Shown one piece after another: positions 51,603 to 63,535 of a stretch of 64,000 bases of DNA. This DNA is from Prunus persica (lineage: Eukaryota > Streptophyta > Magnoliopsida > Rosales > Rosaceae), in the NCBI RefSeq assembly GCF_000346465.2, contig NC_034016.1:1339481-1403480 (forward strand), in the 5' to 3' direction. Numbering within the stretch: position 1 is the first letter of the stretch; the number at the start of each line of letters is the position of its first letter. Below the pieces are notes generated by a model that worked only from the letters and a program-made list of their open reading frames with translations, had not been told where the DNA came from and made no database searches. Made by a program: the position numbers and the translations under genes.

Positions 51603-51875
51603 TCACATGGTTCTCGGTATTATTGGCCCTCTGCACAATGGGCATGTTGTGTTTCTGCCACTCTCTACACACCACTCCCTCACGCACTTGCAGTGAAATG
51701 CGTGACCACAAGGCAGTGTGTCTACGCTCAATCCTTCGTCATTGTAGAGATCATCCCAGCAGGTGCTGCACTCCTGTGATTGACAACAAAAATTCATGTG
51801 ATATGGGTAGTCATTCATAGAATTATCACTGCAATCACCACTCTCCGATACTGAGAAAGAATATGTGGCTGCCAT
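51603..51875 (-). CDS. RING-H2 protein or exon, copy B
   Basis: A 90-codon minus-strand ORF starts at 51,875 (MAATYSFSVSESGDCS) and ends at a TGA at 51,603. Residues about 36-84 form a RING-H2: CSTC, then LPCGHAFHCKC, then TTCPLC, with Cys/His spacing for two zinc ions, as in E3 ubiquitin ligases. An AG acceptor (ATCACAG) precedes the CSTC codons and a GTGAGT donor overlaps the stop. The segment can therefore be either a small intronless RING protein or an internal exon of the adjacent CDT1-like gene. Spliced directly from the last CDT1-like exon (phase 0) to the acceptor near 51,860, the frame stops before the RING, which favours a separate product. It is identical in copy C. Confidence 0.65.
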   Translation of the reverse strand: MAATYSFSVSESGDCSDNSMNDYPYHMNFCCQSQECSTCWDDLYNDEGLSVDTLPCGHAFHCKCVREWCVESGRNTTCPLCRGPIIPRTM

Positions 51876-52746
51876 TGACGTGAAAAATGCTAGAACTTGA
51901 AATTACATTAAGACCCGAGAACAAGATATGCAATCAGGTCATGACAACGACACCAAACTGGATCCCCTCACTATAATCCAAGCACATAAATATCCCACAA
52001 TCCAATCATGGCATAAATATGCTACAATCGGGACCAATTCCATTGTAAAAGTGCGATGCAAACACGCATATATTAACCATAGTGTCACAAGAATACAACT
52101 GAAATAAAAATTAAAAAAATTAAAAAAATTATATATATAGTTGATCATAGAATTCTACCATGGATTTCTAAAATCGAATTCCCAATCGAGGCAGAACAAT
52201 AATATGATCTAGGCATTGCAGTGCGTGCTAAACGCCCGAGTATACTAGACTAGAATAAATCATGCAGAGCTTAATACCTTATACATAGACATAGTTTAGC
52301 ATCTTCATTCCACACGCATGACGAAATATGTATACCATCAATCAGTAAAACACTGAACCAGTACGAGATTCCATTTTTCATTGAGAAACAAAAATTTAAT
52401 TAAAAAGTCAAAAGGTATAAGAATAGTGGACTAGTAGTCAACCGGTGAGATGACTAAACACGAAGGCCTAGCATTAGTTAGTAGATACTATCCCCAGGCA
52501 CCAGTTGAAATTCCAATATCATAAAGAAATGAAGGTAAATTCACAGTAACAGGCAAAACAAAAGTAAAACAGAAGGGCTAATAACTGTAGTGTGTAGACT
52601 TGGACCAGAAGACTAACAAGAAAACTACATCAAGTTAATTACTTTTAATCAAACAAAAGAGTTCAATATATACTTTGCTGAAGAGGATGAATATGCAATT
52701 GAATCTAATATGAGAATAAAATTGAAGAACTGGGCAGAAACCATAC

Positions 52747-53847
52747 CCCGAAATCCTTTACAATCGATCTTCTTAGATTTAGCAGGAAATCATCTTTGCT
52801 TAAATTAAATGATGGTGATTCTCCAAGTGTTCTTTCATCAATTTCTTGGTAAAGCTTTATTTTTGCATCTTTAGTATTCTTTCTACAGATGCTACAAGAA
52901 AAGGCAGGAAAATATTCATTAATTTAATTTTCTAGGGCAAGATATATACAATTAGCATCTGCATTTCTAACTATTAAAAAAAATACCTAAAATTATTTGG
53001 ATTCTCTTCCGGATCTTTCAAAATCCACTGTGGAACAAGGAAGACTAGCAACTCTAGTTGTTGGACAAAGGCACCTGCAAAGAAACAGGAATTAGGTGAA
53101 TTAGTAGGTCACCCAAAATACATTTATGTACAATTGCTTACTTCTGTCATCTGCATAGAGATCACCAAAAATGATATCACGCTTCAGCTCATCTGTTGAC
53201 ATTTCGGAACGACCTAGTTTCGCAATCCAAATGTGCATGTCCTTAATCTTAGTAGATATCAACCTTTTCCCCATATTTCCTTTCTGAATCCTGCAAGACA
53301 TGTAACAACATTTATTCATTAAAATTAAATGAATCATATAGTAGAGGAGAGATGATAAACTTGAGGCAATCGTATGTCCATGCCTCTCTTCAAGCATCCT
53401 TTCAGAATCTCCGAATGGCGTAATCCTGCAAGAAAGATATCTTCAGTTGGAAGACAGTATGCATTTCTATATTTACTTTCAAATTTTAAAAATATTTATT
53501 TATTATTTAAAAAAAGGACTCACAGCATTACAGAATCTACTCCAAACTTCTCCTCATGGATGAATTCCGGTATCAATGAGCACAGCATCCCCAGATGATT
53601 TTCAACATCACTGCCGAATTTGCTTTCTATGACTTCTTTGGTTGAAATTTCAATACGGTCCAACTCATCCATGAATTTAAAGCTCTTCTTTGCTGACAAA
53701 ATATATTCTGAGAAGGGAAAATCATCCTCAAAAATGACAGTCTTCGCTTCAGGAAAATGTTTAATTAGTATTTCACTCATTGGGTAAAGAAAAAAGCCCC
53801 AAATCGGAAGTCTGAAATCCGCCCCACTCACAAAATACTTCCACAAC
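52747..53847 (-). CDS. CDT1-like protein gene, copy B
   Basis: Exons: 53,524-53,847 (324 nt), 53,384-53,425 (42), 53,142-53,290 (149), 52,987-53,074 (88) and 52,747-52,891 (145), with an upstream exon ending at about 53,935. Phases join without stops. The first exon holds FKFMDELDRIEISTKEVI...CSLIPEFIHEEKFGVDS, matching the layout of copy D and of the CDT1 central winged helix. The 149- and 88-nt exons hold MSTDELKRDIIFGDLYADDR and QLELLVFLVPQWILKDPEE, like the CDT1 C-terminal winged helix that contacts the MCM helicase. The 42-nt exon is followed by GC instead of GT. A role in replication licensing or its control is inference. The start codon is unresolved: M in FLYPMSEIL or an upstream exon. 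Confidence 0.6.
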
Positions 53848-53878
53848 CTGAAAAAAAAATACATGGAATTAAATGACA

Positions 53879-53915
53879 AGAAGAAGAAGAAGAAGAAGAA
53901 GAAGAAGAAGAAGAA
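53879..53915. repeat. (GAA)n microsatellite in intron of copy B
   Basis: About twelve GAA units lie between the upstream exon donor (GTAAGC at 53,934) and the first winged-helix exon. The equivalent position in copy D has grown into the 2.7-kb array. Confidence 0.9.
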
Positions 53916-54624
53916 GGTGGTGGAAGGGGCTTACCCAACTCTGCCTGGTCTCAATGTCTGAAACGCAGAATAAGGAGATGATGGGATTAAAACACCCTTT
54001 TTTTCTTCTTCTTTTTCTGGATTTAAAAAAAAGTAAATAAAGACTTGCGGTTTTTTTATTTATTTTCCGTTACAGTCTAGTTTTGAGCAAATTAGTATAA
54101 TCAATTAGGGTTGGGTACGATACGGTTCTCATCTCAACTTAAAACTGGAATTGGAACTGTATATTTGGTCTGGTCTGATTCAGGTACTCGAATTGATTTA
54201 GATCCAATTCAGTTCCGGTGTTTACAGTTTGGACCGACTCTTCATCTCAATTGAATTTTTTTATTCTTCTTCAATTTTTTTAAGTTTCAGCCCAATTAAA
54301 ATTTAAAAACTTTTGAGCTTAATTATTAACGATTGGCCCAATTCATATACACATGTTGCAAATTGAATGAATTCATCAAGCATTAATACACTTTTTTGAC
54401 AAAACAACAAATATCAAGCATCAATATAAAAGTTACAATCTAAAAACATAACAAAATAAAGCAAATTTAATTACAAACAAATTGCAGAGAGCTCAACCTC
54501 ATTGTGCTGCTCTATATACCTCTGCATCAAAGAAAAAACAATGTCAACTTGAAACATAGATCTTACCATAATGATTTAATTTAAGAAAACAACGACTGAT
54601 AGAAAAACTCTACACAATCAGGTA

Positions 54625-54952
54625 AACAAGATTTTAATTCTTTTGTATCAGAAAGACCACATGCATATTCTTTTCATTTTACTTACTTTTCTTTCAAAGA
54701 ACCCATGAATTTCGTGATTTTATGATTTTAATTTTGATTCTTAAGTAAATTTTTGTAATGAATTTCAATTTCGTATATCCCTAGAAATAACAAGATTTTA
54801 ATTCATTTGTATCAGAGAGACCACATGCATATTCTTTTTATCTTACTTACTTTTCTTTCAAAGAACCCATGAATTTCATGGTTTTATGATTCTGATTTTG
54901 ATTCTTAAGTAAATTTTTGTAATGAATTTTAGTTCTGTATATCCCTAGAATT
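54625..54952. repeat. 164-bp tandem duplication
   Basis: Units start at 54,625 and 54,789 with aacaagattttaattc and run through tatatccctagaa. Copy A has one unit at about 1,785-1,943. Confidence 0.85.
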
Positions 54953-55149
54953 AGCTTATGTAAATTAATTAATTACTTTACTAAATTTTATTTTCCTTTC
55001 CCTTTCTTTGTTGAAAACAAGAGCTTTTCATATCACTGAAGGTGAAGACCAAGCTCATTGATTGCCACCTCATGGGTTAATGGAGAATATGATGGAAATA
55101 TTAACGAAAAATGAAATTGATAGTAAAAATAAACGTTGGGATTAAAGGA

Positions 55150-55345
55150 GAGAAGAAAATAAATTTGTGTAGCAGAGTCAGAATTTTAGGAAACCTGCGG
55201 CTAGTAAAGTAAAATTTACCCAAAATTATGAAGAACTTTTTTCAAGTCTATGCAAAATCTAAAAATTCCATAGAGTTCCATGAAATTTAGTACTTGAAAA
55301 AATTCTTTTAAAATGATCTAGAATCATATTGAATACACCCCCCAA
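55150..55345. mobile_element. Harbinger-like element end
   Basis: The sequence attgaatacacccccc at about 55,329-55,344 matches the terminal repeat class of the 35.5-kb PIF/Harbinger element. The left end is not found, so this is a fragment. Confidence 0.4.
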
Positions 55346-55727
55346 GTGTCTTCTCCTTCTTCTTCTTCTTCAATCATTTATTAATTCGCAAAGAATAGGT
55401 TATGGGGAAGCCTGGTCCAGAGGCACTTCCAATGTCTCATTATATGTTTGGCTAGCTTGCGTGAAACGGCTATCCCCGTTACACACAATTGTTTCTCGCT
55501 AGCTAAGCCATTAACTTGAATTCTTATTAATAAATAAGTTTCTAGCAAAACCGCTTAGTGGTTATAAGTAGATGAGTGAATCTATAAATAAAGGAACATT
55601 TCAAGCAATTTCTAGATAGTTATATATATAAACTTCAGGACTGCCAAATTTAACCATAGGGCTCTTAATCTCGAGAAATTCCTAAAAGACGTGTCTGCAA
55701 GATACATTCTTTTCAACTGGTCCAACT

Positions 55728-58700
55728 TCAGACTTCATGTTCTTCTAAGATTTTCCTCCGTTGCCTGATAACATCAGCACACTGCTTCTTTCGTTGCCTG
55801 CTTATCTGAATGAAGAAACATCTAAGAATCAGATATCCAGGACAAAATATTATCCATTGCATTTACAAGATAAAAGAAGAGGTAGATTCTGGAGTTCTGA
55901 AGGAATTCTACAGATCAACCACCACAAAATTCTACTGCAATGCAAGTTCAAAACCAAATGAAGAAGATATATTATGACAAGCTAACCCTTGTTCAAGCCA
56001 GTAATTCAATATACTATCAAATCTCAAAACAGGTTCCCAATGGAATCAAGCCAAACAAAATTTGACCGTTCTGTTTTCAAACAGCTATTCTGACCTGTTT
56101 AATTAATAATGCCACACTTTAGAGACCAATAAAAGTAGCATGATATCTAGCATTAACAAATACTTACCCTCATGGCTTTAATACGCCCCTTGAACGAACG
56201 TGACCATTCAAGTTCAGACATAATTCTGTTATCCTCGTCAACTTGCTCATAATCATGATGAGGTTCTTCCCTATCAGCGCTCAGATTATCTATATTCGAG
56301 ATAGATGATGAATGTGTGACACCCTGAATTTCCATAATTAATTCATGATGATACTGCTTCTCATGAGCCTTCATCTGCATACATCATGCCAGAATTTAGT
56401 TAAATTCCTTGCATATGATCACATCATAAAATGGCATAAAGATATCGTGCATCTCAACATTACACAGCATTACATTCTTTAAAACCTGCCTACGTACCTT
56501 CTTCCGCTTTTCCTTTGCAGCTTCTGCTTCTGCTCGGTTAATAACACCTTCGGCCAGTAACTTCAGAGGATCTTCCAAGTCTTCTCTTTCCATTCCAGGC
56601 AGTGGCAGGACTTCATTTATGCCAGCAGCCTTCCCTCGTTCAGTGATCTCGAAATAGTCATTGTCATCAAAAGGTGACAAGTGTGGAGGAAGATCCCTGT
56701 TAAAAGAGCACTAAATCAATGATCTTACAGGTCATGAAATTTTATTAGCCAATAGAGAAATGAAAAACACAGCCAAGGAAAGCAGACCATAGCACGAGTC
56801 TTATAACTAGTCATTTCATCATGGTGCGAGGTAGAGAGATGAACAAAACACACGCACAATAAGAGAAAATGTCCTTCAATATTACCTTCCCACCAAATAA
56901 TCCCCAGTTGGTAAAATGATCCGAGCATTTACACAATCATAGACCCACTGTGGCTGAACATATTGTCTACCACAGATCTTTCCATCATGCCTTGGCCTGT
57001 CAATAATCTGCAGAACATAGAAGCAGTGTAGCATTCAGAACTGTTATACTAAAGACTAGCTTTTAGTATTTTCGTTTCCTTCTTTGGCAAGTGACACTAC
57101 AGTTTTCGTATATGTTGACCGAGTGTGATGTCTTAACAAATCAATGACTTGATGTAAAGATAATGTAACAGAATACCTGATGGGTGATGCTGGCATCATC
57201 TTCCTCAAAAGGAGCCCCATCTCCTTGCCAGGAAACAATTCCACCAAAAGCTGGTATGATAAAAAGCAAAGACTCTCTGTAAACCTGAACATAGAGAAAG
57301 TACATGTTCTACTGCGGATCAACTAAAAGAAAGATATAGCATTACAAAATTGAGTGACGCATTACTGGTAAGAAAATAAGTTTTGAAAAAGAAAATAAAT
57401 GTATTTCTGAAATCAAACGAAAAACTTTAGGACTTACCTCACGGTTCAAGAAAAATTTCATATCTTTGAAGAGTTTCGTGCACTCCCTCGCATCGTTATC
57501 CTCTTTATCCTCACCCAGAACATCCCCAACAAGGTGCATCAATACACCAGGTTCATTTGAGGGGAGTTGATGCTGCAGTTGTGCAAGTCTTAGTTCAGAC
57601 TCATCAATCGAAGGTCCAATCTGCTGGCTCTCAACTTTCCCAGATCCAGACAAACTTGGAGTTTGGCTATCCCACGCAGAGGATTGAGAGTTTGCATCAA
57701 AGTACCTTGATAGAGCATAAAGATCTACAATCGAATTAAATCATACTCATGCTCCATTAACACACACAAGATCCACAACTCAACATTGCCAAAAACGCTA
57801 AGTTGAAGCTAAGGAAAGCAACTAGTAAAAATGCACACCTGCTGCTACAGCTTCCAATCGAGGATCAAGAATGGGTGGATACCTCACATTTATGGAATGA
57901 TATAAATGACAATTCGCAAAGGCAAGAAGTGCCTGCACCGGGGAGGGAGCAAAGACTTCTTATAAGAAAAGGAAAGAAGAATCTTAATGGATATTATAAC
58001 GCATGTATGATCAAGAAGATCAAGTAACCAGTTCATTGGAAGGAAAGCAAAGAAGAAGCTTAATGGATGCTAAAGTTACGAAATACCATTTACAGCTAGC
58101 ACATATATTGATTTAAAATAGAAGAATAAAAGAATGAAACCTCGTAAAACTCCAAAAAGTTTAGCATGATATTGAAGTCAATATCATCAGTCAAAACTTG
58201 CTGCAAAGGGTGAGGAGCCAGCCATGTGACCTCTTGCCCTTTAACCTCAGCCTGCACAGACATACAACACAACGGTACCGTATAAATCCTCTGTACCCAA
58301 AAAACACAAGATGCCACAGTTAAAGTTAAACATTAAAAAAAACCATGATATAGGGTATGCTACCGCACCTGATAATATATGCCTTTAACAGACACAAAGA
58401 CTTTACGCAATCTATGAGTACGAGATATGTAAGCTTGCCATTCATGAGCCAACCTAGAGAAAAAAATATGAAAGCAACAAAGGGCTTAAGAAAATCATAC
58501 TCGGTAAAATCAGATCATGCATGGAATGATGCAATTCAACATAATTGTTTTTTCACATGCTCCAACGCCAGTCTCACCTCCGACAGTTATGGATGCGTTT
58601 CACTTCGATACGGCCCTCAATAGCAGGTAAGGCAGCAAAGAGGTGAACCATTGTGAGACAGTCATCCAAATCTCTAAGAGCATCAAGGAATTTCGGATAC

Positions 58701-59660
58701 CTGCACAATTTCGTGGAACATAACAAATGACAATCGGCAGAGATTCATGACAAACAATGAAAGAAAGAGGGGAGGGGGGGAGAGCAACGTCAGCATACTT
58801 TTAATAAAAATTTTATTTTGAATAAGAATAAGAAAAAGTTAACCTCTGCAAAACAATTTTATCTAATTTGTAAGAAGGTCTTCTTTGTGTGAGAAGAGTA
58901 GCACGATCCCGGTTCTTCTTGGCCTCGGCTTTCTTTATTTTGTGTTGATAAGCCCTGATCTCTCTTAAGCGCTCGAGTAATGGTTCATGTTGGATGAATG
59001 AAACATCCTTTAAGTGATAATAAGTATGGTGATTCCCTTTGGTCTTTTTCTTTGGCTCCCTTGGGAATATCCCCTTGAGAATACATAGTTTCCTAAAATT
59101 TGCATGAATAGCCATAAAAATCATCATGAAATACTACTGCGTAATAGGTACAAGACAAATTATTATTTTCTTAATTTACAAAGAATAAAACGTTTATAGA
59201 TAATAATTATAACAAAAAGAAAATATATGCAGCTGAGCTAGTCTCAGTCATCACTGAAGAAAGAACAATAATAAACTTTAGGAATATATATATATATACA
59301 CAGGAGAATGAATGGATGATACAAATTACAAGTTTAATCTGTCCATGATCTGTAGAGGTAGGTATGGGAAGGAAGATGGAGAAAAACAGACAGACCTGAA
59401 GAGGGGTAGACTGACTTGAAGTTGCTTGACGGCTTGTGACCTGGTGATGTACCTTGCAGCATTACCTTCCTTTTTCTTCCCCTGAAAAAATTAGACAAAA
59501 GAAAACTAAGCAGCTGTGTCTAAGTTAAGAGAAAATGTTTATTTATATATTACAAATTTGAAATTTTGATTTGAATAGTGATTGATGATGATATAGCCTA
59601 TAGATGAGCAACTTATTGAGGAGATTTAGAACTTACGGGAGGCCTGTAGTGCTTCACCAT
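55728..59660 (-). CDS. PES: Pescadillo homolog, 13 exons, apparently intact
   Basis: Exons: 59,637-59,660; 59,396-59,481; 58,844-59,092; 58,578-58,700; 58,369-58,453; 58,141-58,251; 57,839-57,932; 57,438-57,724; 57,177-57,284; 56,886-57,007; 56,498-56,696; 56,168-56,374; 55,728-55,805. All have GT-AG borders, phases match, and they total 591 codons with the stop, the usual plant length. The N-terminus (MVKHYRPP, then [17 protein letters not shown]) and residues to about 280 form the Pescadillo N-terminal domain ([20 protein letters not shown]). A BRCT domain spans about 339-435 ([17 protein letters not shown]), followed by a charged coiled-coil-like tail ending in a basic segment. Pescadillo acts in the nucleolus in the PES-BOP1-WDR12 complex for 60S subunit maturation. 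The start follows a GA/CT-rich 5' leader. It lies between the duplicated CDT1-like copies, on the same strand. Confidence 0.93.
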
Positions 59661-59710
59661 GTCTGTGCTGTGCAAGGAAACTGAGAGAGAGAGAGAGAGC
59701 GCGAGATAGG
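59661..59710 (-). promoter_or_regulatory. PES 5' leader, GA/CT-rich
   Basis: The minus strand has a (CT)n tract at about 59,685-59,699 just upstream of the start codon, common in plant 5' UTRs. No TATA box is evident. Confidence 0.4.
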
Positions 59711-59885
59711 GTTCTGTCTCCAGGCGGCGGGTGTCTTCTTTGTACGTTGGAGGTAATGTTCGTCAATGGGCAGGGGCCGGGCTTTACCGGTTTTATTTAT
59801 TTTTTGGGTCGGGCCGTGTGGGCACAAGTTTGTCTTTTCTTACACATTTTTTTATTTAAACTTGGACAACCTTGTAAGCCACCTT

Positions 59886-60113
59886 CACATTGTATTTCAC
59901 TAATCCAAAACATCTATTTTTTGGATAATCATTTAAAGATTATCTCCACAAAAAATCACTTGAATCCGATATTATTTGACTACTCAACTGAGTTATTGAA
60001 ATTTTAATACTTTATTGAAGCACCGTGTTCATTGATTTCGTAGGACACAATTGGATGTCGAAATAGTTTCGATTTGTCTAATTTTTTGCAAAGATGATCT
60101 ATGAACGTAGACT
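59886..60113 (-). mobile_element. hAT-like MITE, family member 3 (both ends missing)
   Basis: The sequence tgtatttcactaatccaaaa, the ctcaactgagttattgaaa block and gatttgtctaattttttg align with the interior of members 1 and 2. It is followed by a poly-T run and, at about 60,150, by the left edge of duplicated copy C. Confidence 0.75.
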
Positions 60114-61260
60114 TTTTTTTTTTTTTTTTTTTTAAAAAGACAACATAAAGAGGACGTAAAAATAAAATAAAAAAGGTCCCATCCCAACAACCGACCCCTC
60201 TTCCATGTTCACGCACGCGCACAAGTCAAGGCACTTTACTTTAATTGGTAAAGCTTTTACTTTATTTTTGATGTCTTTGTGACCGTTGCAATCTAACGGC
60301 TGTGGGTAATCCGTTCCCAAATCGATTTGGCCCACTTCAAATCAAACCCATGCCCCCATTTTTGGGTTCGGGTCAGGATAATAAACACGTCAAAAATGCT
60401 TAATCTAAATCCGACCCTTTTACTAGCTTCCATGAAGTGATTGTAGGAGCATGCAATTGCGTAGTCAGCTTTCACAAATGGTTATGCTCCCATCAAAAAT
60501 CCATAATCTACGCCCACAATGGTTAGTACATTCACAGAGTGACTATTTCTTTTTTCTTTTTCCTTTTTGTCAAACAGAGTGACTAGATCTTTAACCGAGA
60601 AGAAAAACATAACAACTCATAACCTACAAAGTTTGCTAGTTCAAAGTCATCTCATCAGCATCAACGTAGTCATCAGCTTTCCCTCATGCCATATTTCTGC
60701 AATAATTCAAATAAGAATGTCATTAGCTTTCATGTTTTCTTGTTCTGCCTATTAGTTTATCTTACTTAGGTAAAGAAGTTCATAAATAAATTACACAAGA
60801 AGCCCAATAATTTGAGAGAAATAACATCATGCATCTGAATAATCATAAAGGGAAGCAGGATGCACAAAGACACGCATCACACATCTTCCATTTTCCATCT
60901 TCACAGGTACTACCTCAACCATTTTCTACATCACCTCAATATACGAAACACATATCTCTCTCCAACAGAATTCATGAGAGAATGAATTGTCCACCCTGCG
61001 ATTCATCTTGGCTCAAACACATCATTTTCTTAATCTATGGAATAAAATCTGAAATAGGTAAGGATACATGCTAATCATTCTAAATACCTCAAAAATGATT
61101 ATAATATCAAGCACTGCGAAAATATTTAAACATATATATTGATTGCAATCTAAAGTTAAATGGCATGCTTCAATTTCCGAGTTCTTTATGAATTGGTGCA
61201 ACTCAATTTTTTGGGTTGGAGGGGAATAATTAGGTGAAGAGGCAGAAGGCTTGCTGATAC

Positions 61261-61533
61261 TCACATGGTTCTCGGTATTATTGGCCCTCTGCACAATGGG
61301 CATGTTGTGTTTCTGCCACTCTCTACACACCACTCCCTCACGCACTTGCAGTGAAATGCGTGACCACAAGGCAGTGTGTCTACGCTCAATCCTTCGTCAT
61401 TGTAGAGATCATCCCAGCAGGTGCTGCACTCCTGTGATTGACAACAAAAATTCATGTGATATGGGTAGTCATTCATAGAATTATCACTGCAATCACCACT
61501 CTCCGATACTGAGAAAGAATATGTGGCTGCCAT
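61261..61533 (-). CDS. RING-H2 protein or exon, copy C
   Basis: Identical in translation to the 51,603-51,875 ORF, with the same CSTC, CGHAFHCKC and CPLC zinc ligands, TGA stop and overlapping GTGAGT. It keeps full coding capacity even though the neighbouring CDT1-like copy C carries a frameshift. Confidence 0.65.
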   Translation of the reverse strand: MAATYSFSVSESGDCSDNSMNDYPYHMNFCCQSQECSTCWDDLYNDEGLSVDTLPCGHAFHCKCVREWCVESGRNTTCPLCRGPIIPRTM

Positions 61534-62404
61534 TGACGTGAAAAATGCTAGAACTTGAAATTACATTAAGACCCGAGAACAAGATATGCAATCAGGTCAT
61601 GACAACGACACCAAACTGGATCCCCTCACTATAATCCAAGCACATAAATATCCCACAATCCAATCATGGCATAAATATGCTACAATCGGGACCAATTCCA
61701 TTGTAAAAGTGCGATGCAAACACGCATATATTAACCATAGTGTCACAAGAATACAACTGAAATAAAAATTAAAAAAATTAAAAAAATTATATATATAGTT
61801 GATCATAGAATTCTACCATGGATTTCTAAAATCGAATTCCCAATCGAGGCAGAACAATAATATGATCTAGGCATTGCAGTGCGTGCTAAACGCCCGAGTA
61901 TACTAGACTAGAATAAATCATGCAGAGCTTAATACCTTATACATAGACATAGTTTAGCATCTTCATTCCACACGCATGACGAAATATGTATACCATCAAT
62001 CAGTAAAACACTGAACCAGTACGAGATTCCATTTTTCATTGAGAAACAAAAATTTAATTAAAAAGTCAAAAGGTATAAGAATAGTGGACTAGTAGTCAAC
62101 CGGTGAGATGACTAAACACGAAGGCCTAGCATTAGTTAGTAGATACTATCCCCAGGCACCAGTTGAAATTCCAATATCATAAAGAAATGAAGGTAAATTC
62201 ACAGTAACAGGCAAAACAAAAGTAAAACAGAAGGGCTAATAACTGTAGTGTGTAGACTTGGACCAGAAGACTAACAAGAAAACTACATCAAGTTAATTAC
62301 TTTTAATCAAACAAAAGAGTTCAATATATACTTTGCTGAAGAGGATGAATATGCAATTGAATCTAATATGAGAATAAAATTGAAGAACTGGGCAGAAACC
62401 ATAC

Positions 62405-63467
62405 CCCGAAATCCTTTACAATCGATCTTCTTAGATTTAGCAGGAAATCATCTTTGCTTAAATTAAATGATGGTGATTCTCCAAGTGTTCTTTCATCAAT
62501 TTCTTGGTAAAGCTTTATTTTTGCATCTTTAGTATTCTTTCTACAGATGCTACAAGAAAAGGCAGGAAAATATTCATTAATTTAATTTTCTAGGGCAAGA
62601 TATATACAATTAGCATCTGCATTTCTAACTATTAAAAAAAATACCTAAAATTATTTGGATTCTCTTCCGGATCTTTCAAAATCCACTGTGGAACAAGGAA
62701 GACTAGCAACTCTAGTTGTTGGACAAAGGCACCTGCAAAGAAACAGGAATTAGGTGAATTAGTAGGTCACCCAAAATACATTTATGTACAATTGCTTACT
62801 TCTGTCATCTGCATAGAGATCACCAAAAATGATATCACGCTTCAGCTCATCTGTTGACATTTCGGAACGACCTAGTTTCGCAATCCAAATGTGCATGTCC
62901 TTAATCTTAGTAGATATCAACCTTTTCCCCATATTTCCTTTCTGAATCCTGCAAGACATGTAACAACATTTATTCATTAAAATTAAATGAATCATATAGT
63001 AGAGGAGAGATGATAAACTTGAGGCAATCGTATGTCCATGCCTCTCTTCAAGCATCCTTTCAGAATCTCCGAATGGCGTAATCCTGCAAGAAAGATATCT
63101 TCAGTTGGAAGACAGTATGCATTTCTATATTTACTTTCAAATTTTAAAAATATTTATTTATTATTTAAAAAAAGGACTCACAGCATTACAGAATCTACTC
63201 CAAACTTCTCCTCATGGATGAATTCCGGTATCAATGAGCACAGCATCCCCAGATGATTTTCAACATCACTGCCGAATTTGCTTTCTATGACTTCTTTGGT
63301 TGAAATTTCAATACGGTCCAACTCATCCATGAATTTAAAGCTCTTCTTTGCTGACAAAATATATTCTGAGAAGGGAAAATCATCCTCAAAAATGACAGTC
63401 TTCGCTTCAGGAAAATGTTTAATTAGGAAGTCTGAAATCCGCCCCACTCACAAAATACTTCCACAAC
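62405..63467 (-). pseudogene. CDT1-like family, copy C with 38-bp frameshift deletion
   Basis: Exons map at +9,658 from copy B: 63,182-63,467, 63,042-63,083, 62,800-62,948, 62,645-62,732 and 62,405-62,549. In the first, 38 bp present in B (53,769-53,806) are missing at 63,427. Copy B's frame then reads FRLPN and a stop. Translation could still restart internally downstream of the deletion (for example at an ATG in KSFKFMDELD), leaving the C-terminal winged helix intact, so a shortened protein is possible. The GC donor after the 42-nt exon is the same as in A and B. Confidence 0.65.
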
Positions 63468-63496
63468 CTGAAAAAAAAATACATGGAATTAAATGA

Positions 63497-63535
63497 CAAG
63501 AAGAAGAAGAAGAAGAAGAAGAAGAAGAAGAAGAA
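63497..63535. repeat. (GAA)n microsatellite in intron of copy C
   Basis: Same repeat length as in copy B, which is notable for a fast-changing microsatellite and supports a very recent duplication. Confidence 0.9.

Larger units (their letters stand above)
50501..54342. repeat. Tandem segmental duplication, copy B
   Basis: It matches 60,151-64,000 at an offset of 9,658 bp. By eye I find two substitutions (about 50,609 and 50,691), one 38-bp deletion in C, and small indels only at the very left edge, so the duplication is very recent. The homology continues to the window end in C, so its right limit is unknown. Confidence 0.9.

Noticed and set aside
51603..53847. A single continuous CDT1-RING fusion protein
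   Set aside because: Direct phase-0 splicing from the last CDT1-like exon reaches a stop before the RING; the fusion is possible only with an unseen exon, so it is left as a question.
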